Source of the DNA: Heyndrickxia shackletonii
GTDB taxonomy: Bacteria; Bacillota; Bacilli; Bacillales; Bacillaceae_C
Direction: 5' to 3'
Length of the DNA: 47,500 nt
Assembly (NCBI RefSeq): GCF_001420715.1
Contig: NZ_LJJC01000006.1
Span: 1 to 47,500, forward strand
This document shows positions 7,227-17,011 of the stretch, one piece after another. The first letter of the stretch is position 1, and each line of letters starts with the position of its first letter. Below the pieces are notes generated by a model, which worked only from the letters and a program-made list of their open reading frames with translations, ran no database searches and was not told the origin of the DNA. The position numbers and the translations under genes were made by a program.

Positions 7227-9434
7227 TCAACCGCTTGTTTTTTTAATTAAATTTTCCCATAATTCGCGCGTCTCTTCCCACTTGACACCTGTCTTTCGTC
7301 CTCTATAAATAATTCTTTCATAATGCTCCGTTAGTTGTTTCATTGCATTTGTTTCAAAGAAAGTATCTACGTACTTGGCAAACTCCCTTAATGTTTGACC
7401 GTTTTGTTTTCGAATTCCGTATCGTTCTAATTGTTTCAATAGCGATAGGTATGCCTTAGAAAAAGTATCCGGATCGGTCTTTCTACGATAATGATACACC
7501 AAATAAAATGGCATCCATTTCCCCCGTTTCCAATAGATATACCAAACCGCTAAAAGAATTACCAATAGAATGATTACAAATCGCAACCAATGCAGCTTCA
7601 TATAATTCCAAACTTTGTTCCACTCCGCTTTAAGTGAAAACTTTTCCGTTGTCGATGTATTTTGCTGTGTAGCTTGCTCAGTTGGTTTCTTCTGCGGCTG
7701 GTTCTTTTTCATTTCATCATCAGGAGATGTAGAATTTACAGCTTTGTTACTTTCATCATCCTTGAAAATAGCATTATTGGAGAAGCCAATTGTTGGTTCA
7801 AAAGGTACCCAACCCACATTTGGAAACAGAACCTCTACCCATGAATGCGCATTATTATTCGTGATATCGTACAATTTATACGTATCATCTACTGTATCCA
7901 CATAGTTTCCGCCAGAATATCCTTTTACCCATCGTGAAGGAATCCCTACCGACCTTAATAAGGCAACCATCGAAGTAGAAAAATTATCGCAATAACCTCT
8001 TTTGGTTTCAAATAAAAATTGGTCTACGTAATCCTGGTTCTTCTTTGGAACAGCAACATTTTTTTGGTCGTAGACGAAGCCATTCATTTGGAAATATTGT
8101 TCAATTGCCTTTGCCTTATCATATTCATTCGTTTTACCCGCTGTAATTTTTTCTGCCAAATCTCGTACTCGCTGCGGTAATGTATCTGGCAGCTGTAAAG
8201 AATCACTTGGGTACGCAAATCCATGTTGCGGCGGTTTTTTTAATTCTTTAACGCTATACTGTGGGGCAATATATACAGTTGTATAATCATTTAGCTCCTT
8301 ATTAGGACTCTCACTAAAAACCTCCACCTTATCAGTTGCAATATTAGCGATAAATTTCTCCAGTCCACTCTTCCCAACTATCTTTAAAAGTCCGTATGGA
8401 TATACTACAGTATAATTATTCCTATTAAAATGGATAACAGCCTTTTCCTCTTTTACACCTTCTACCATGTTGTTAGTGACAGAAGTACTTGCAAGGGATC
8501 CCGAAGAAAAAACATTGGTAGAAACATTCTCAGTATTAATCCATCCCTTTCCTGTATACGTATCCCTTGTCTCCACTCGCCAATATTGTCTTGATGGAGC
8601 CTTTACTCTAAAAACAACCGTGTTATCCCCCTTAAATGGTCCGCCTAAATGGGAATCATCCGAACGATATCCTACCGTCCCCCTTCCACCAGAACCTCTG
8701 CCATTTTGTTTATCCTTTCCTACATGCGCCTTAATATAAGGCACCGGGTCCGGCCAAATAGCATTTGCTTTCGGAGCTACCAACGCAAAAAGAGTACATC
8801 CGCAAATGATGATGGCCAGTGGTACTGTCCACCTTATCCAATTGTTTTTTGAAATTGCCAGTCGGTTTTGCTCGGCTAGCCTTTTAAAGGAAAGAACCCC
8901 GAGTAAAGCAAAGCCAATAAATATCGTACGTACGATTGGCCACTCTCCGTGGTAAGGTGTAAATGTATCTAATACGGTGATATACATAACGGTCATTAAA
9001 AAGAAAATAAAGACATTTCTTCTAACCGTAAGCCAATATTTTAAAAGGTAGGTAATAAGCCAAAGCAAAATAAAAAATAAAAGACTGCGGAACTCTCCTG
9101 ATAAAAGATCCCAATGGCCGGCAAATAATCTTTTAAGATTATGAAATAGGTTTCCAAAGAAATCGAATATCCAGGTTAATTCAAGCAAATGCTGGTGATA
9201 AAACAAATGGTGAAGAGAAAATAAGATAAAGATAACCTTAAGAACAATATCAATGCCTTTTCTTATATTAATAATATACAATGCAAAGGACATTAGAATA
9301 AACAGAACGAATAAATAGGAATTACCGGTATCCGTTATGCTCTCTAAAGGTCTGATCCACTCCCATAAGAGAAAGAAACTAAAGATGTATAAAATGATGA
9401 TAAAACTTTTATTATCTCGTTTCGTTTGTCTCAT
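7227..9434 (-). CDS. Transglutaminase-like membrane protein (TgpA/YebA type)
   Basis: The predicted product is an integral membrane protein with an extracytoplasmic transglutaminase/protease fold. It has 735 aa. About six hydrophobic segments lie in residues 10-220, followed by a large outer domain. The transglutaminase core carries a candidate catalytic Cys482 (GYCDNFS) and His530 (NNAHSWVEV), with PFEPT near 545 supplying the acidic residue. A Thr/Gln/Lys-rich linker leads to another TM segment (about 617-635) and a cytoplasmic tail. It overlaps the DUF58 gene by 4 bp and ends the moxR-DUF58-transglutaminase operon. It matches B. subtilis yebA in position, just before guaA. The substrate is unknown. 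Related operons are thought to act on the cell envelope. Confidence 0.88.
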   Translation of the reverse strand: MRQTKRDNKSFIIILYIFSFFLLWEWIRPLESITDTGNSYLFVLFILMSFALYIINIRKGIDIVLKVIFILFSLHHLFYHQHLLELTWIFDFFGNLFHNLKRLFAGHWDLLSGEFRSLLFFILLWLITYLLKYWLTVRRNVFIFFLMTVMYITVLDTFTPYHGEWPIVRTIFIGFALLGVLSFKRLAEQNRLAISKNNWIRWTVPLAIIICGCTLFALVAPKANAIWPDPVPYIKAHVGKDKQNGRGSGGRGTVGYRSDDSHLGGPFKGDNTVVFRVKAPSRQYWRVETRDTYTGKGWINTENVSTNVFSSGSLASTSVTNNMVEGVKEEKAVIHFNRNNYTVVYPYGLLKIVGKSGLEKFIANIATDKVEVFSESPNKELNDYTTVYIAPQYSVKELKKPPQHGFAYPSDSLQLPDTLPQRVRDLAEKITAGKTNEYDKAKAIEQYFQMNGFVYDQKNVAVPKKNQDYVDQFLFETKRGYCDNFSTSMVALLRSVGIPSRWVKGYSGGNYVDTVDDTYKLYDITNNNAHSWVEVLFPNVGWVPFEPTIGFSNNAIFKDDESNKAVNSTSPDDEMKKNQPQKKPTEQATQQNTSTTEKFSLKAEWNKVWNYMKLHWLRFVIILLVILLAVWYIYWKRGKWMPFYLVYHYRRKTDPDTFSKAYLSLLKQLERYGIRKQNGQTLREFAKYVDTFFETNAMKQLTEHYERIIYRGRKTGVKWEETRELWENLIKKTSG

Positions 9435-10627
9435 CTTTGCTTCACCCCCAATAAGGCAGAGCGAAAACCTTCTTCATATAGAAAACGAACATATGTCCCG
9501 TTTCTTAAGGCCTGCTCATTTAATGCATTTTCTTCATTTGTAATTCTGTCTCCCGTCTCTTTAATAACAAAAATAACAACTGCACCTGTGTTTCTTGTAA
9601 ACATGTGTGCACTATCAACTAATGGCTGGGAAAGCGCGGAAGTAACAATCATGATGGATGCTGCTTGTTGATAGAATACCTTATCACCGGAAAGAATAGC
9701 ATGAACAGGTACTCCACTATCAGGCTGTACCTTTGCTAAATGGTAAAAAAGCTGGTGCTGATGTTCCTCCCCACCCCGAATAGGAAAAATGGAATGGTCC
9801 TTACCGACAGAATAAAGGCCGATTTGTCCTCCATGCCTAATGATGGTCCTAATAAGAGAAGCCGAAAACTTAACCATTGATTCGAAGCCCTTTGACGGTA
9901 TCCGATCTAAAATAACGGAAATGTCATGGGACTGGCGTTCCTCAAATTCCTTCGTTTGCATTTCATTCTTTTTGGCAGTGGATTTCCAGTCAATCCAAGT
10001 AAAGCGATCACCGGGCTGATATTCTCTCACACCTGTTACCATTGTTGAATCATTTTGAAGTCTAATCTGAGATGCAGAAGCACCTTGTTCATAGCGACTT
10101 TCAATAGATCTATAAATCATATCTATGTAAGATGGATAAACAAGAATAGTTTTGGAATCGGATATAACTTGGTCTTTCAAGAAAAGTCCTAGAAAATCCC
10201 CGCTTTTTAACGTAATATCCCTAAAAAAGTGTTCACCTCTTTGCAAGTTAGCAACCGTATAAACCACACTAATTCTTCTCTTAAACCATGGATAAAGGAT
10301 TAATTCCTCTCCTTTATCTGCGAAACTAGTATCATTTCGAATAATAAGAAAGAATAGTGGAAACGGAAACTTTCTTTCAAGCGAAATCGTAATTTTTAAC
10401 TCATCACCAACACTATAACTATCGCCATTAAAGGTTCTTTCTACCTTAAAGTCACTCAATGGATAAAATGCTACGAGCAATGCGTATAAAGCAAACGGTG
10501 TAAAGCTATAGAATAAAAACCAGCTTACAAAGCCCCCCTGGAACATTGCATAAGAAAAGACAATTCCCAGCGTTAAAAAAAGGAGTACTATTTTCATCCA
10601 TGTTTTCATTTTCCATTTCTTTTTCAT
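9431..10627 (-). CDS. DUF58 domain protein (YeaD type)
   Basis: The 398-aa protein has two hydrophobic segments near the N-terminus (about residues 10-52), a beta-rich middle region, and the DUF58 signature REYQPGDRFTWIDWKSTAKK at about 210-230. A VWA-like C-terminal half follows (SHDISVILDR). It abuts moxR with no spacer and shares an ATGA overlap with the transglutaminase gene, so the three are almost certainly co-translated. DUF58 proteins commonly partner MoxR ATPases. The molecular job is unknown. Confidence 0.87.
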   Translation of the reverse strand: MKKKWKMKTWMKIVLLFLTLGIVFSYAMFQGGFVSWFLFYSFTPFALYALLVAFYPLSDFKVERTFNGDSYSVGDELKITISLERKFPFPLFFLIIRNDTSFADKGEELILYPWFKRRISVVYTVANLQRGEHFFRDITLKSGDFLGLFLKDQVISDSKTILVYPSYIDMIYRSIESRYEQGASASQIRLQNDSTMVTGVREYQPGDRFTWIDWKSTAKKNEMQTKEFEERQSHDISVILDRIPSKGFESMVKFSASLIRTIIRHGGQIGLYSVGKDHSIFPIRGGEEHQHQLFYHLAKVQPDSGVPVHAILSGDKVFYQQAASIMIVTSALSQPLVDSAHMFTRNTGAVVIFVIKETGDRITNEENALNEQALRNGTYVRFLYEEGFRSALLGVKQR

Positions 10628-11584
10628 TTACTTCACTACCTTTTGCACGGGTACACGGATATATCGGATTACTTCATGCACAATATCCTCTGGTGACTGA
10701 CCTCCATATTTCACTTCAGATTTCAATATAATGCGGTGCGAAAATACATACGGCGCTAAATATTGAACATCATCAGGTATGACAAAATCCCTTCCATGTA
10801 AAAAGGCATAGGCCTGTGCCGCTTTCATTAATGCAATCGAACCACGCGGGCTTACCCCTAGATACACATTTCCATGAATCCTGGTTTGATGTGCAATACT
10901 AACAATATATTGTTTTAAACTATGATCTACATAAACTTCCTTTACTTCATTTTGCAATTCTCGTAATTCATGAAGGGTAATAACCGATTCCAGGCTTTCA
11001 ATTGGTGCTTGTTTTTCCGCTCTACTTAATATCTCAACCTCTTCAGCTACTTCCGGATAACCCATTTTCATTTTTAATAAAAAGCGATCCAGCTGTGCTT
11101 CAGGCAAGGGGTAAGTACCCTCATATTCAATAGGATTTTGTGTAGCCATAACAAAAAACGGCTTATCCAGATAGCGTGTAACACCATCCACAGTAACACT
11201 GCTTTCTTCCATCCCCTCTAAAAGAGCAGATTGTGTCTTAGGAGATGTACGATTAATCTCATCTGCCAGAATAATATTTCCCATAATTGGTCCCGGTCTA
11301 AATTGAAACTCTAAATCTTTCGGATTAAATATGGAAACACCGATTACATCGGACGGTAATAAATCTGGTGTAAATTGAATTCTCTTAAAGGACGCATTTA
11401 CTGATTTTGCTAAGGCACGAACCATCATTGTTTTTCCGACTCCCGGAACATCTTCCAGAAGAACATGCCCTTCTGCCAGCAAAGCAACTAGGCTGAGCTC
11501 TGCAACATTTGTTTTTCCTATCATTACTTTTTCAATATTGCTCAACACTTGTTTAAGCTTAGGATGTATATGATTTGCAGTCAT
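10628..11584 (-). CDS. MoxR-type AAA+ ATPase (YeaC type)
   Basis: This cytoplasmic AAA+ ATPase of the MoxR/RavA group has 318 aa. Walker A is DVPGVGKT (45-52). Walker B and the following motif read ILADEINRTSPKTQSALLEGMEE, and sensor 1 is in MATQNPIEYEGTYPLPEAQ. The protein is full length. It is the first gene of the three-gene operon that leads to guaA. MoxR ATPases are regarded as chaperone-like activators of VWA or DUF58 partners, and the adjacent DUF58 gene fits that. The target complex cannot be read from sequence. Confidence 0.92.
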   Translation of the reverse strand: MTANHIHPKLKQVLSNIEKVMIGKTNVAELSLVALLAEGHVLLEDVPGVGKTMMVRALAKSVNASFKRIQFTPDLLPSDVIGVSIFNPKDLEFQFRPGPIMGNIILADEINRTSPKTQSALLEGMEESSVTVDGVTRYLDKPFFVMATQNPIEYEGTYPLPEAQLDRFLLKMKMGYPEVAEEVEILSRAEKQAPIESLESVITLHELRELQNEVKEVYVDHSLKQYIVSIAHQTRIHGNVYLGVSPRGSIALMKAAQAYAFLHGRDFVIPDDVQYLAPYVFSHRIILKSEVKYGGQSPEDIVHEVIRYIRVPVQKVVK

Positions 11585-11705
11585 TTTTTACCTCCTGGGT
11601 CTGTGAGAAATGTGAAATACTTTGGAAAATTCCTAATATTTACGTTCTACTTATAGCATACTATGAAATGCCTAGGAGAAAAAGCGGTAAAATGGAATTC
11701 TATTA

Positions 11706-11833
11706 AGAAAAGTGGAAGCGCCTTGCTCATCGGCGTACGGGTTTCGTAGTCTTCGACTGAGATATAGGAAACACAGAGAGGTAGTTCACGAGCTATTGAA
11801 ATTGCACTTCAAATTTCACTTGGAGCTAGACAG
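11706..11833 (+). repeat. Dispersed intergenic palindromic repeat, copy A
   Basis: It starts AAGAAAAGTGGAAGCGCCTT and ends GGAGCTAGACA, and shares TCATCGGCGTACGG and TCTTCGACTGAGATA with copy C. Its right part is replaced by an A/T-rich segment with GAAATTGCACTTCAAATTTC, also seen in copy E. It fills the spacer between moxR and nadE. The rest of that spacer holds only the nadE terminator. Confidence 0.85.
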
Positions 11834-11849
11834 AGACTACCCTAGTAAA

Positions 11850-11877
11850 ACAAAAGAGAGAGTTCATGAGAACTCCC
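11850..11877 (-). terminator. Rho-independent terminator of nadE
   Basis: On the minus strand GGGAGTTC-TCAT-GAACTCTC is followed by TCTTTTGTTTT, immediately past the nadE stop. Confidence 0.8.
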
Positions 11878-11886
11878 TCCGTCATC

Positions 11887-12714
11887 TTACCTCCAAAAGT
11901 CATCATATACCGTTATCGGTAAATGGCGTTTATGCTCCGATTTTTTATAAAGAGCTTCAATCGTTTCCTGTGTTTGTTTGGAAACCTCTTTTCCTTCTAA
12001 ATAATCATCAATATCATCATAGGAAACACCGAGTGCACTTTCATCCGGTAATTGCGGGCGTTCATCTTCAAGGTCTGCAGTCGGAGTTTTTAAGTATAAA
12101 TGCTCCGGACAGCCTAATTCTTTTAATAACATTTTTCCCTGGCGCTTATTTAGACGGAAGATCGGTATAAGATCTGCTCCGCCATCACCGTATTTTGTAT
12201 AAAAACCAGTAATCGATTCTGCTGAATGATCGGTTCCAAGCACCACGCAGTTTTCCATCGCAGCAATGCCGTACTGCACGACCATCCGCTCGCGAGCTTT
12301 TACATTTCCTTTTTCAAAATCCGAAAGCACGATTCCTGCTTCTTTTAACGATGCTGCCATGGCATCCACTGCTGGTTTAATATTCACCGTAACATCCTTG
12401 TCCGGCTGAATAAATTGAATGGCATCTTCTACATCACTTGCATCTTTTTGTACCCCGTAAGGAAGACGTACAGCAATAAATTTATACTCTTGATTGCCTG
12501 TCTCTTCTTTCAGCTCGTTAATTGCAAGCTGGGCAAGTTTTCCTGTCAATGTTGAGTCTTGCCCACCCGACTGGCCAAGTACAAAGCCCTTAATAAACGG
12601 ATATTTTTTTAAATAATCTTTCAAAAAGTCGACGCTGATGCGTATTTCCTCTTGTGGATTAATAGTTGGCTTTACTTTCATTTCCTCTAAGATTTGGTTT
12701 CGCAGATCTTTCAT
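11887..12714 (-). CDS. nadE: NH3-dependent NAD+ synthetase
   Basis: NadE makes NAD+ from deamido-NAD+, ATP and ammonia, the last step of NAD synthesis and salvage. The 275-aa protein is the ammonia-dependent form with no glutaminase domain. It has the ATP-pyrophosphatase loop SGGQDS (49-54), the [11 protein letters not shown] segment, and [23 protein letters not shown]. The length matches B. subtilis NadE. It lies 27 bp downstream of pncB and probably shares its transcript. It ends in a clear terminator. Confidence 0.97.
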   Translation of the reverse strand: MKDLRNQILEEMKVKPTINPQEEIRISVDFLKDYLKKYPFIKGFVLGQSGGQDSTLTGKLAQLAINELKEETGNQEYKFIAVRLPYGVQKDASDVEDAIQFIQPDKDVTVNIKPAVDAMAASLKEAGIVLSDFEKGNVKARERMVVQYGIAAMENCVVLGTDHSAESITGFYTKYGDGGADLIPIFRLNKRQGKMLLKELGCPEHLYLKTPTADLEDERPQLPDESALGVSYDDIDDYLEGKEVSKQTQETIEALYKKSEHKRHLPITVYDDFWR

Positions 12715-12741
12715 TAAAAAAAACCTCCCGGTGCTTCGAAT

Positions 12742-14208
12742 TTATTCCGATAAGCTTTTTACATGCTGCTTAACTTCTTCAATATTTTTAATTTTATTAT
12801 CCCAGCATTTCTGACTCAAGTCCACCGGATATTCATGAGGATTTAAAGATCGTTTATATTCTTCCCAAAGAAATGCCAAGCTTTCTCGTGAATACCCTTG
12901 GATTTCGTGAAGGGATGGCAATTTATACACGAATTCTCCATTAACAAATATGTCATGAAGTAAATTCCTAGCCTCAAAATGTGTAACTACTTTGCTGATA
13001 TACGTATGAACAGGATGAAACATTTTTAATTCTTTTTGTGACTGAACATCCTCGTCCCGCATCGCAATATAATCGCCTTCAGACTTATTAGTTTCCATAT
13101 TAATAATCCTGTACACGTTTTTTAACCCAGGAGTGGTTACCTTATGGGCGTTACTCGAAATCTTAATGGTATCCTGCATATTCCCATTTTCGTCTTCAAT
13201 TGAGACCATTTTATAGACAGCCCCTAATGCCGGCTGGTCATAGGCAGTAATTAGTTTGGTTCCAACTCCCCAAACATCTATTTTTGCCCCTTGTGATTTT
13301 AAATGTAAAATTGTATATTCGTCCAGGTCACTAGAAGCCACAATTTTTGCATTTGGGAAGCCAGCTTTATCCAGCATTTTTCTAGCTGCCTTTGATAAAA
13401 ATGCCATATCTCCACTGTCTAAACGAATACCAATGAAATTAATTTTATTTCCGAATTCCTTTGCCACTTTAATGGCACTAGGAACACCAGATTTCAACGT
13501 ATCATACGTATCCACAAGAAATACACAGTCACGGTGACTTTCTGCGTATTTTTTAAAAGCCGTATAATCGTCACGGTATGCTTGGACCATGGCATGTGCA
13601 TGTGTCCCCGAGACAGGAATTCCAAACCGCTTTCCTGCCCTCACATTACTGGTAGCATCAAAGCCTCCAATAAATGCTGCCCTTGTCCCCCAAATAGCAG
13701 CATCCAGTTCGTGTGCACGTCTTGAACCGAATTCCATGACTGTTTCATCACCAACGACATGCTTAATTCTGGATGCTTTCGTGGCAATTAATGTTTGGAA
13801 ATTCACAATGTTAAGCAAAGCAGTTTCCACAATCTGCGCCTGAGCAAGGGGTGCTTCCACCTGAATCATCGGCTCATTTCCAAATACTATCTCACCTTCA
13901 TGCATAGCACGCACGGTCCCCGTAAAACGAAGATCGCTTAAGTATTGTAAAAATTCCTCTTCGTACCCTAACTCATTGCGCAAATATTGAATATCTTCTT
14001 TGGAAAATCGAAAATCTCTTAAATATTCCGTAATTCTTTCCAGCCCTGCAAAAATGGCATACCCATTATCAAATGGAAGCTTTCGAAAAAATACTTCGAA
14101 AACTGCCTTTCTTTCATGTATTCCATCCTGCCAATAGGTTTTGGCCATATTAATTTGATATAAATCTGTATGAAGGTTTAAGCTATCATCATTATAGAGC
14201 CGAACCAT
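12742..14208 (-). CDS. pncB: Nicotinate phosphoribosyltransferase
   Basis: PncB joins nicotinate to PRPP to make nicotinate mononucleotide in the Preiss-Handler salvage route. The 488-aa protein has family motifs LHTDLYQINMAKTYW at the N-terminus, EFGSRRAHELDAAIWGTRAAF in the middle, and SGTHAHAMV with the regulatory/active histidine region. The ATG at 14208 is chosen because AAGGAGTGGGG sits just upstream. A TTG one codon earlier is less likely. It lies between pncA upstream and nadE downstream, giving a local nicotinamide-to-NAD route. Confidence 0.95.
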   Translation of the reverse strand: MVRLYNDDSLNLHTDLYQINMAKTYWQDGIHERKAVFEVFFRKLPFDNGYAIFAGLERITEYLRDFRFSKEDIQYLRNELGYEEEFLQYLSDLRFTGTVRAMHEGEIVFGNEPMIQVEAPLAQAQIVETALLNIVNFQTLIATKASRIKHVVGDETVMEFGSRRAHELDAAIWGTRAAFIGGFDATSNVRAGKRFGIPVSGTHAHAMVQAYRDDYTAFKKYAESHRDCVFLVDTYDTLKSGVPSAIKVAKEFGNKINFIGIRLDSGDMAFLSKAARKMLDKAGFPNAKIVASSDLDEYTILHLKSQGAKIDVWGVGTKLITAYDQPALGAVYKMVSIEDENGNMQDTIKISSNAHKVTTPGLKNVYRIINMETNKSEGDYIAMRDEDVQSQKELKMFHPVHTYISKVVTHFEARNLLHDIFVNGEFVYKLPSLHEIQGYSRESLAFLWEEYKRSLNPHEYPVDLSQKCWDNKIKNIEEVKQHVKSLSE

Positions 14209-14331
14209 CAAACCCCACTCCTTATTTTGCTAAGGCGCCTTTTGAATATAATAAGAAAATCTATGTTTTTTATCATATAAATTATTTCATAAGATTAATC
14301 TTTGTCTAGCGAATGCACTTTTCTTATTTAT

Positions 14332-14883
14332 TTAAAGGACTTTAGCTCCTAATGTGTTTTTAAAATGTTCAAGTGCCCATTCATGGCCGATTGCGTTAAA
14401 GCTTGCTACAGCACCTGAATGGATTACTAGCCGGAAGCCTTTATTGTAAGCATCTACAGCTGTGTGAAGGATACAAATATCCGTACATACCCCGCATAAA
14501 TGCAGTTCTTCTATGCCACGTTCTCGTAATTTTATTTCTAAATCCGTTCCAGCAAAAGCACTATATCTCGTTTTATCCATATAGTGCACATTCTCATTAT
14601 TTTTATGTTGATTGTATATAGTTTGTAAGGACCCATAAAAATCACGGCCACTTGTTCCCTCTATATTATGCGGTGGAAAAAGTTTTGTCTCCGGGTGAAG
14701 GGTATCCCCTTCCTTATGGCAATCAACAGCAAACACAACATATTCATTCTGCTCAAGAAACTCCTGCGTCAATTTCACAATTTCTTTTTCTATATCCTGT
14801 CCTGGTTTTCCGCATGTAAGTTTCCCTGCATCTGCAACAAAATCATATGTATAGTCAATATTGATAAGCGCCCTTTTGAACAT
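14332..14883 (-). CDS. pncA: Nicotinamidase (isochorismatase-like hydrolase)
   Basis: PncA hydrolyses nicotinamide to nicotinate, feeding PncB. From the ATG at 14883 it has 183 aa. Catalytic residues in the family pattern are Asp10 (NIDYTYDFV), Lys104 (KTRYSAF) and Cys133 (GVCTDICI). Metal-ligand candidates lie in DCHKEGD and LFPPHNI. I chose MFKRALINIDY because it aligns with the family start and has GGGAG upstream. A start at 14928 would add 15 residues with no family match. It is read toward pncB and is separated by 123 bp with no clear terminator. Confidence 0.94.
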   Translation of the reverse strand: MFKRALINIDYTYDFVADAGKLTCGKPGQDIEKEIVKLTQEFLEQNEYVVFAVDCHKEGDTLHPETKLFPPHNIEGTSGRDFYGSLQTIYNQHKNNENVHYMDKTRYSAFAGTDLEIKLRERGIEELHLCGVCTDICILHTAVDAYNKGFRLVIHSGAVASFNAIGHEWALEHFKNTLGAKVL

Positions 14884-14943
14884 ATTCTCCCGACCCCCAA
14901 ACGGATTAATAAGAACTTGCACTACCATTTTACACTATATGAT

Positions 14944-15050
14944 GAAAAGAACAAATGTGAAAGTGCTTTGTCCAACTGCTTACAGATTTTGTAGTTACAG
15001 GCTAGATTGAGGAGACACAGTGAGGCATTTGAGGCGCTGGAGCTAGAAGT
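14944..15050 (+). repeat. Dispersed intergenic palindromic repeat, copy B (diverged)
   Basis: This is a degenerate copy with GTGAAAGTGCTTTG near the left end, GGAGACACAGTGAGG in the middle, and GAGGCGCTGGAGCTAGA at the right end. The order matches copy C but it is shorter and more mutated. The remainder of the 14929-15475 spacer is copy C plus about 150 bp upstream of the permease. Confidence 0.65.
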
Positions 15051-15159
15051 TTTTCAAAGCTGCCCACAGCGAAGCTTTATAACCTAATAAACTTTAGGAA
15101 AGAGTCATTAACCAAGCCTATAAAAATGTTAATAATATCCGAAATTACTGACAACATAA

Positions 15160-15312
15160 GAAAAGCGGAAGTGCCTTGCTCATCGGCGTACGGATTTCGT
15201 AGTCTTCGACTGAGATAAAGGAAACACAGTGAGGTAGTTCACGAACTGATGTTGACTTATCGTAGGGAGGAGACGGAGAAATCCGCTAGCCGATAGGCGC
15301 TGGAGCTAGACA
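15160..15312 (+). repeat. Dispersed intergenic palindromic repeat, copy C (fullest)
   Basis: The left end GAAAAGCGGAAGTGCCTTGC and right end GCCGATAGGCGCTGGAGC can pair with each other (TGCC..ATCGGC with GCCGAT..GGCGC). The interior holds TCTTCGACTGAGATAAAGGA, ACACAGTGAGGTAGTTCACG and TTGACTTATCGTAGG. It is about 153 bp with no open frame of interest and no transposase. Confidence 0.88.
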
Positions 15313-15385
15313 GTGTTAAATCTTGTTAAATAATGTATATGGCAAAAACTTAATACTTTCTCTTAACTGTAAGGAATTTCCCCTT

Positions 15386-15413
15386 TTCAATAGTTACATT
15401 TGGGTTTATGATA
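15386..15413 (+). promoter_or_regulatory. Possible sigma-A promoter of the permease
   Basis: TTTCAA followed after 16 nt by TATGAT lies about 65 nt upstream of the permease start. The match is moderate. A second possibility (TTGTTT with TATATT about 18 nt on, near 15423-15452) would put the start point almost on the ribosome binding site. I see no lysine riboswitch or T-box in this leader. Confidence 0.35.
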
Positions 15414-15475
15414 GAAAATGATTGTTTGCATAAATATTCAGCACTTATATTATTTAATCATCTCAGGGGGTGTGG

Positions 15476-16945
15476 ATGTTGAGTTATCAACCCACCAATC
15501 AAAAATCTGGTGCTAAACAAAATGAATTAAAACGTGGCCTAAAAACAAGGCATTTAACGATGATTTCTCTTGGTGGTTCCATCGGGACAGGATTATTTTT
15601 AGGAAGTGGATCCGCCATTTACTCCGCTGGACCCGGTGGCGCATTGTTAGCATATATTATTATCGGTGTCATGGTTTATTTTATTATGACTGGTCTCGCA
15701 GAACTTGCAGCATTCATGCCGACAAGCGGAGCATTCAGCACTTACGCTACCAAATTTATCGATCCAGCATTAGGATTTGCATTAGGATGGAATTACTGGT
15801 ATAGCTGGGCAATTACTCTTGCTGCTGAATTATCGGCTTCCACACTTGTAATGAAATTCTGGTTTCCAAATAGCCCCTCATGGTTATGGAGCGGAATTTT
15901 CATTATTATCATTTTTGGGTTAAATATTTTATCCGTAAAAGGTTATGGAGAAGGAGAATACTGGTTCTCTTTTATTAAAGTAGCAACGATAATTATCTTT
16001 ATTGTTGTAGGTCTTTTGATGATTTTCGGCATTATGAATGGTGGACATGCTATTGGATTTAAGAACTTTACAGTAAAGGACGCACCATTCCATGGTGGAT
16101 TTTTAGCAGTACTGGGAGTTTTCCTAACAGCAGGATTCTCCTTCCAAGGTACGGAAATCATTGGAGTTGCGGCTGGGGAAAGTGAAAATCCTAGCGTAAG
16201 TGTTCCAAAGGCTACGCGCAGTATTTTCTGGCGCATTCTATTATTTTATGTACTAGCTATATTTGTTATCGGGCTTATTATTCCTTACACTACAGCAAGT
16301 TTGCAAAGTGATAATATCATGGTAAGTCCATTTACTTTAGTATTTAAAAAAGCAGGCCTAGCATTTGCAGCCTCTGTTATGAATGCGGTCATTTTAACAG
16401 CCGTTTTATCAGCTGGAAACTCCAGCCTTTATGCATCTACCCGAATTTTGTATGCAATGGCTCGCGAAGGTCAAGCCCCTCGCTTCTTAGGTAAGTTAAA
16501 TAAACGAGGAATTCCCGTTCCGGCACTTATCATTACAACAATCGTGGGAATGCTCGCTTTTCTTGCTTCGATTTATGGTGACGGCGCCATTTATATGTGG
16601 CTCCTGAATGCAGCAGGTGTAACAGGATTTATTTTCTGGCTAGGAATTGCCGTCAGTCATTATCGATTTAGGAAGGCTTTCGTAGCACAAGGCCATTCAT
16701 TAGATGAGCTGCCATATCGTGCGAAGCTCTACCCATTCGGACCAATTTTTGCTTTTATTGTGTGTTTAATTGTCGTTCTAGCCCAAGACTACCAAGCATT
16801 TTTAGGTAATAAAATCGATTGGATGGGTGCCGTTGCAGCTTATCTTGGTATTCCATTATTTTTAGTAATGTGGTTCGGCTATAAATTTATAAAGAAAACA
16901 AAGGTCGTTCCTTTGGAGAAATGTGAATTTGAGATAAACAAGTAG
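15476..16945 (+). CDS. lysP: Amino-acid permease, LysP-like (APC superfamily)
   Basis: The product is a cytoplasmic-membrane amino-acid importer of 489 aa with about 12 TM segments. The APC signature is at the N-terminus (LKTRHLTMISLGGSIGTGLF), followed by GWNYWYSW, GFSFQGTEIIGVAAGESENP and AVLSAGNSSLYASTR. These match remembered E. coli LysP segments closely, so lysine is the likeliest substrate. Other basic or neutral amino acids cannot be excluded. The ATG at 15476 follows AGGGGG by 5 nt. A GTG two codons earlier overlaps that site and is unlikely. The gene is monocistronic, ends in a terminator, and is flanked on both sides by dispersed repeats. Confidence 0.85.
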   Translation: MLSYQPTNQKSGAKQNELKRGLKTRHLTMISLGGSIGTGLFLGSGSAIYSAGPGGALLAYIIIGVMVYFIMTGLAELAAFMPTSGAFSTYATKFIDPALGFALGWNYWYSWAITLAAELSASTLVMKFWFPNSPSWLWSGIFIIIIFGLNILSVKGYGEGEYWFSFIKVATIIIFIVVGLLMIFGIMNGGHAIGFKNFTVKDAPFHGGFLAVLGVFLTAGFSFQGTEIIGVAAGESENPSVSVPKATRSIFWRILLFYVLAIFVIGLIIPYTTASLQSDNIMVSPFTLVFKKAGLAFAASVMNAVILTAVLSAGNSSLYASTRILYAMAREGQAPRFLGKLNKRGIPVPALIITTIVGMLAFLASIYGDGAIYMWLLNAAGVTGFIFWLGIAVSHYRFRKAFVAQGHSLDELPYRAKLYPFGPIFAFIVCLIVVLAQDYQAFLGNKIDWMGAVAAYLGIPLFLVMWFGYKFIKKTKVVPLEKCEFEINK

Positions 16946-16951
16946 TTATTA

Positions 16952-16983
16952 GAGAAGAGCATGGGCTTGCTCTTCTTTTTTAT
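16952..16983 (+). terminator. Rho-independent terminator of the permease gene
   Basis: GAAGAGC and GCTCTTC form a stem around an 8-nt loop, followed by a T run. It lies just after the permease stop. Confidence 0.85.
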
Positions 16984-17011
16984 GTGATCAAGGCATTTTT
17001 CGCTTTTCGTA

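Noticed and set aside
11712-12170. Plus-strand 152-codon frame over repeat copy A and the end of nadE
   Set aside because: It is a shadow of nadE on the opposite strand joined to a non-coding repeat.
15313-15475. Lysine riboswitch or T-box ahead of the LysP-like permease
   Set aside because: No conserved L-box or T-box motif is seen, and about 150 bp of A/T-rich sequence lacks a terminator hairpin.
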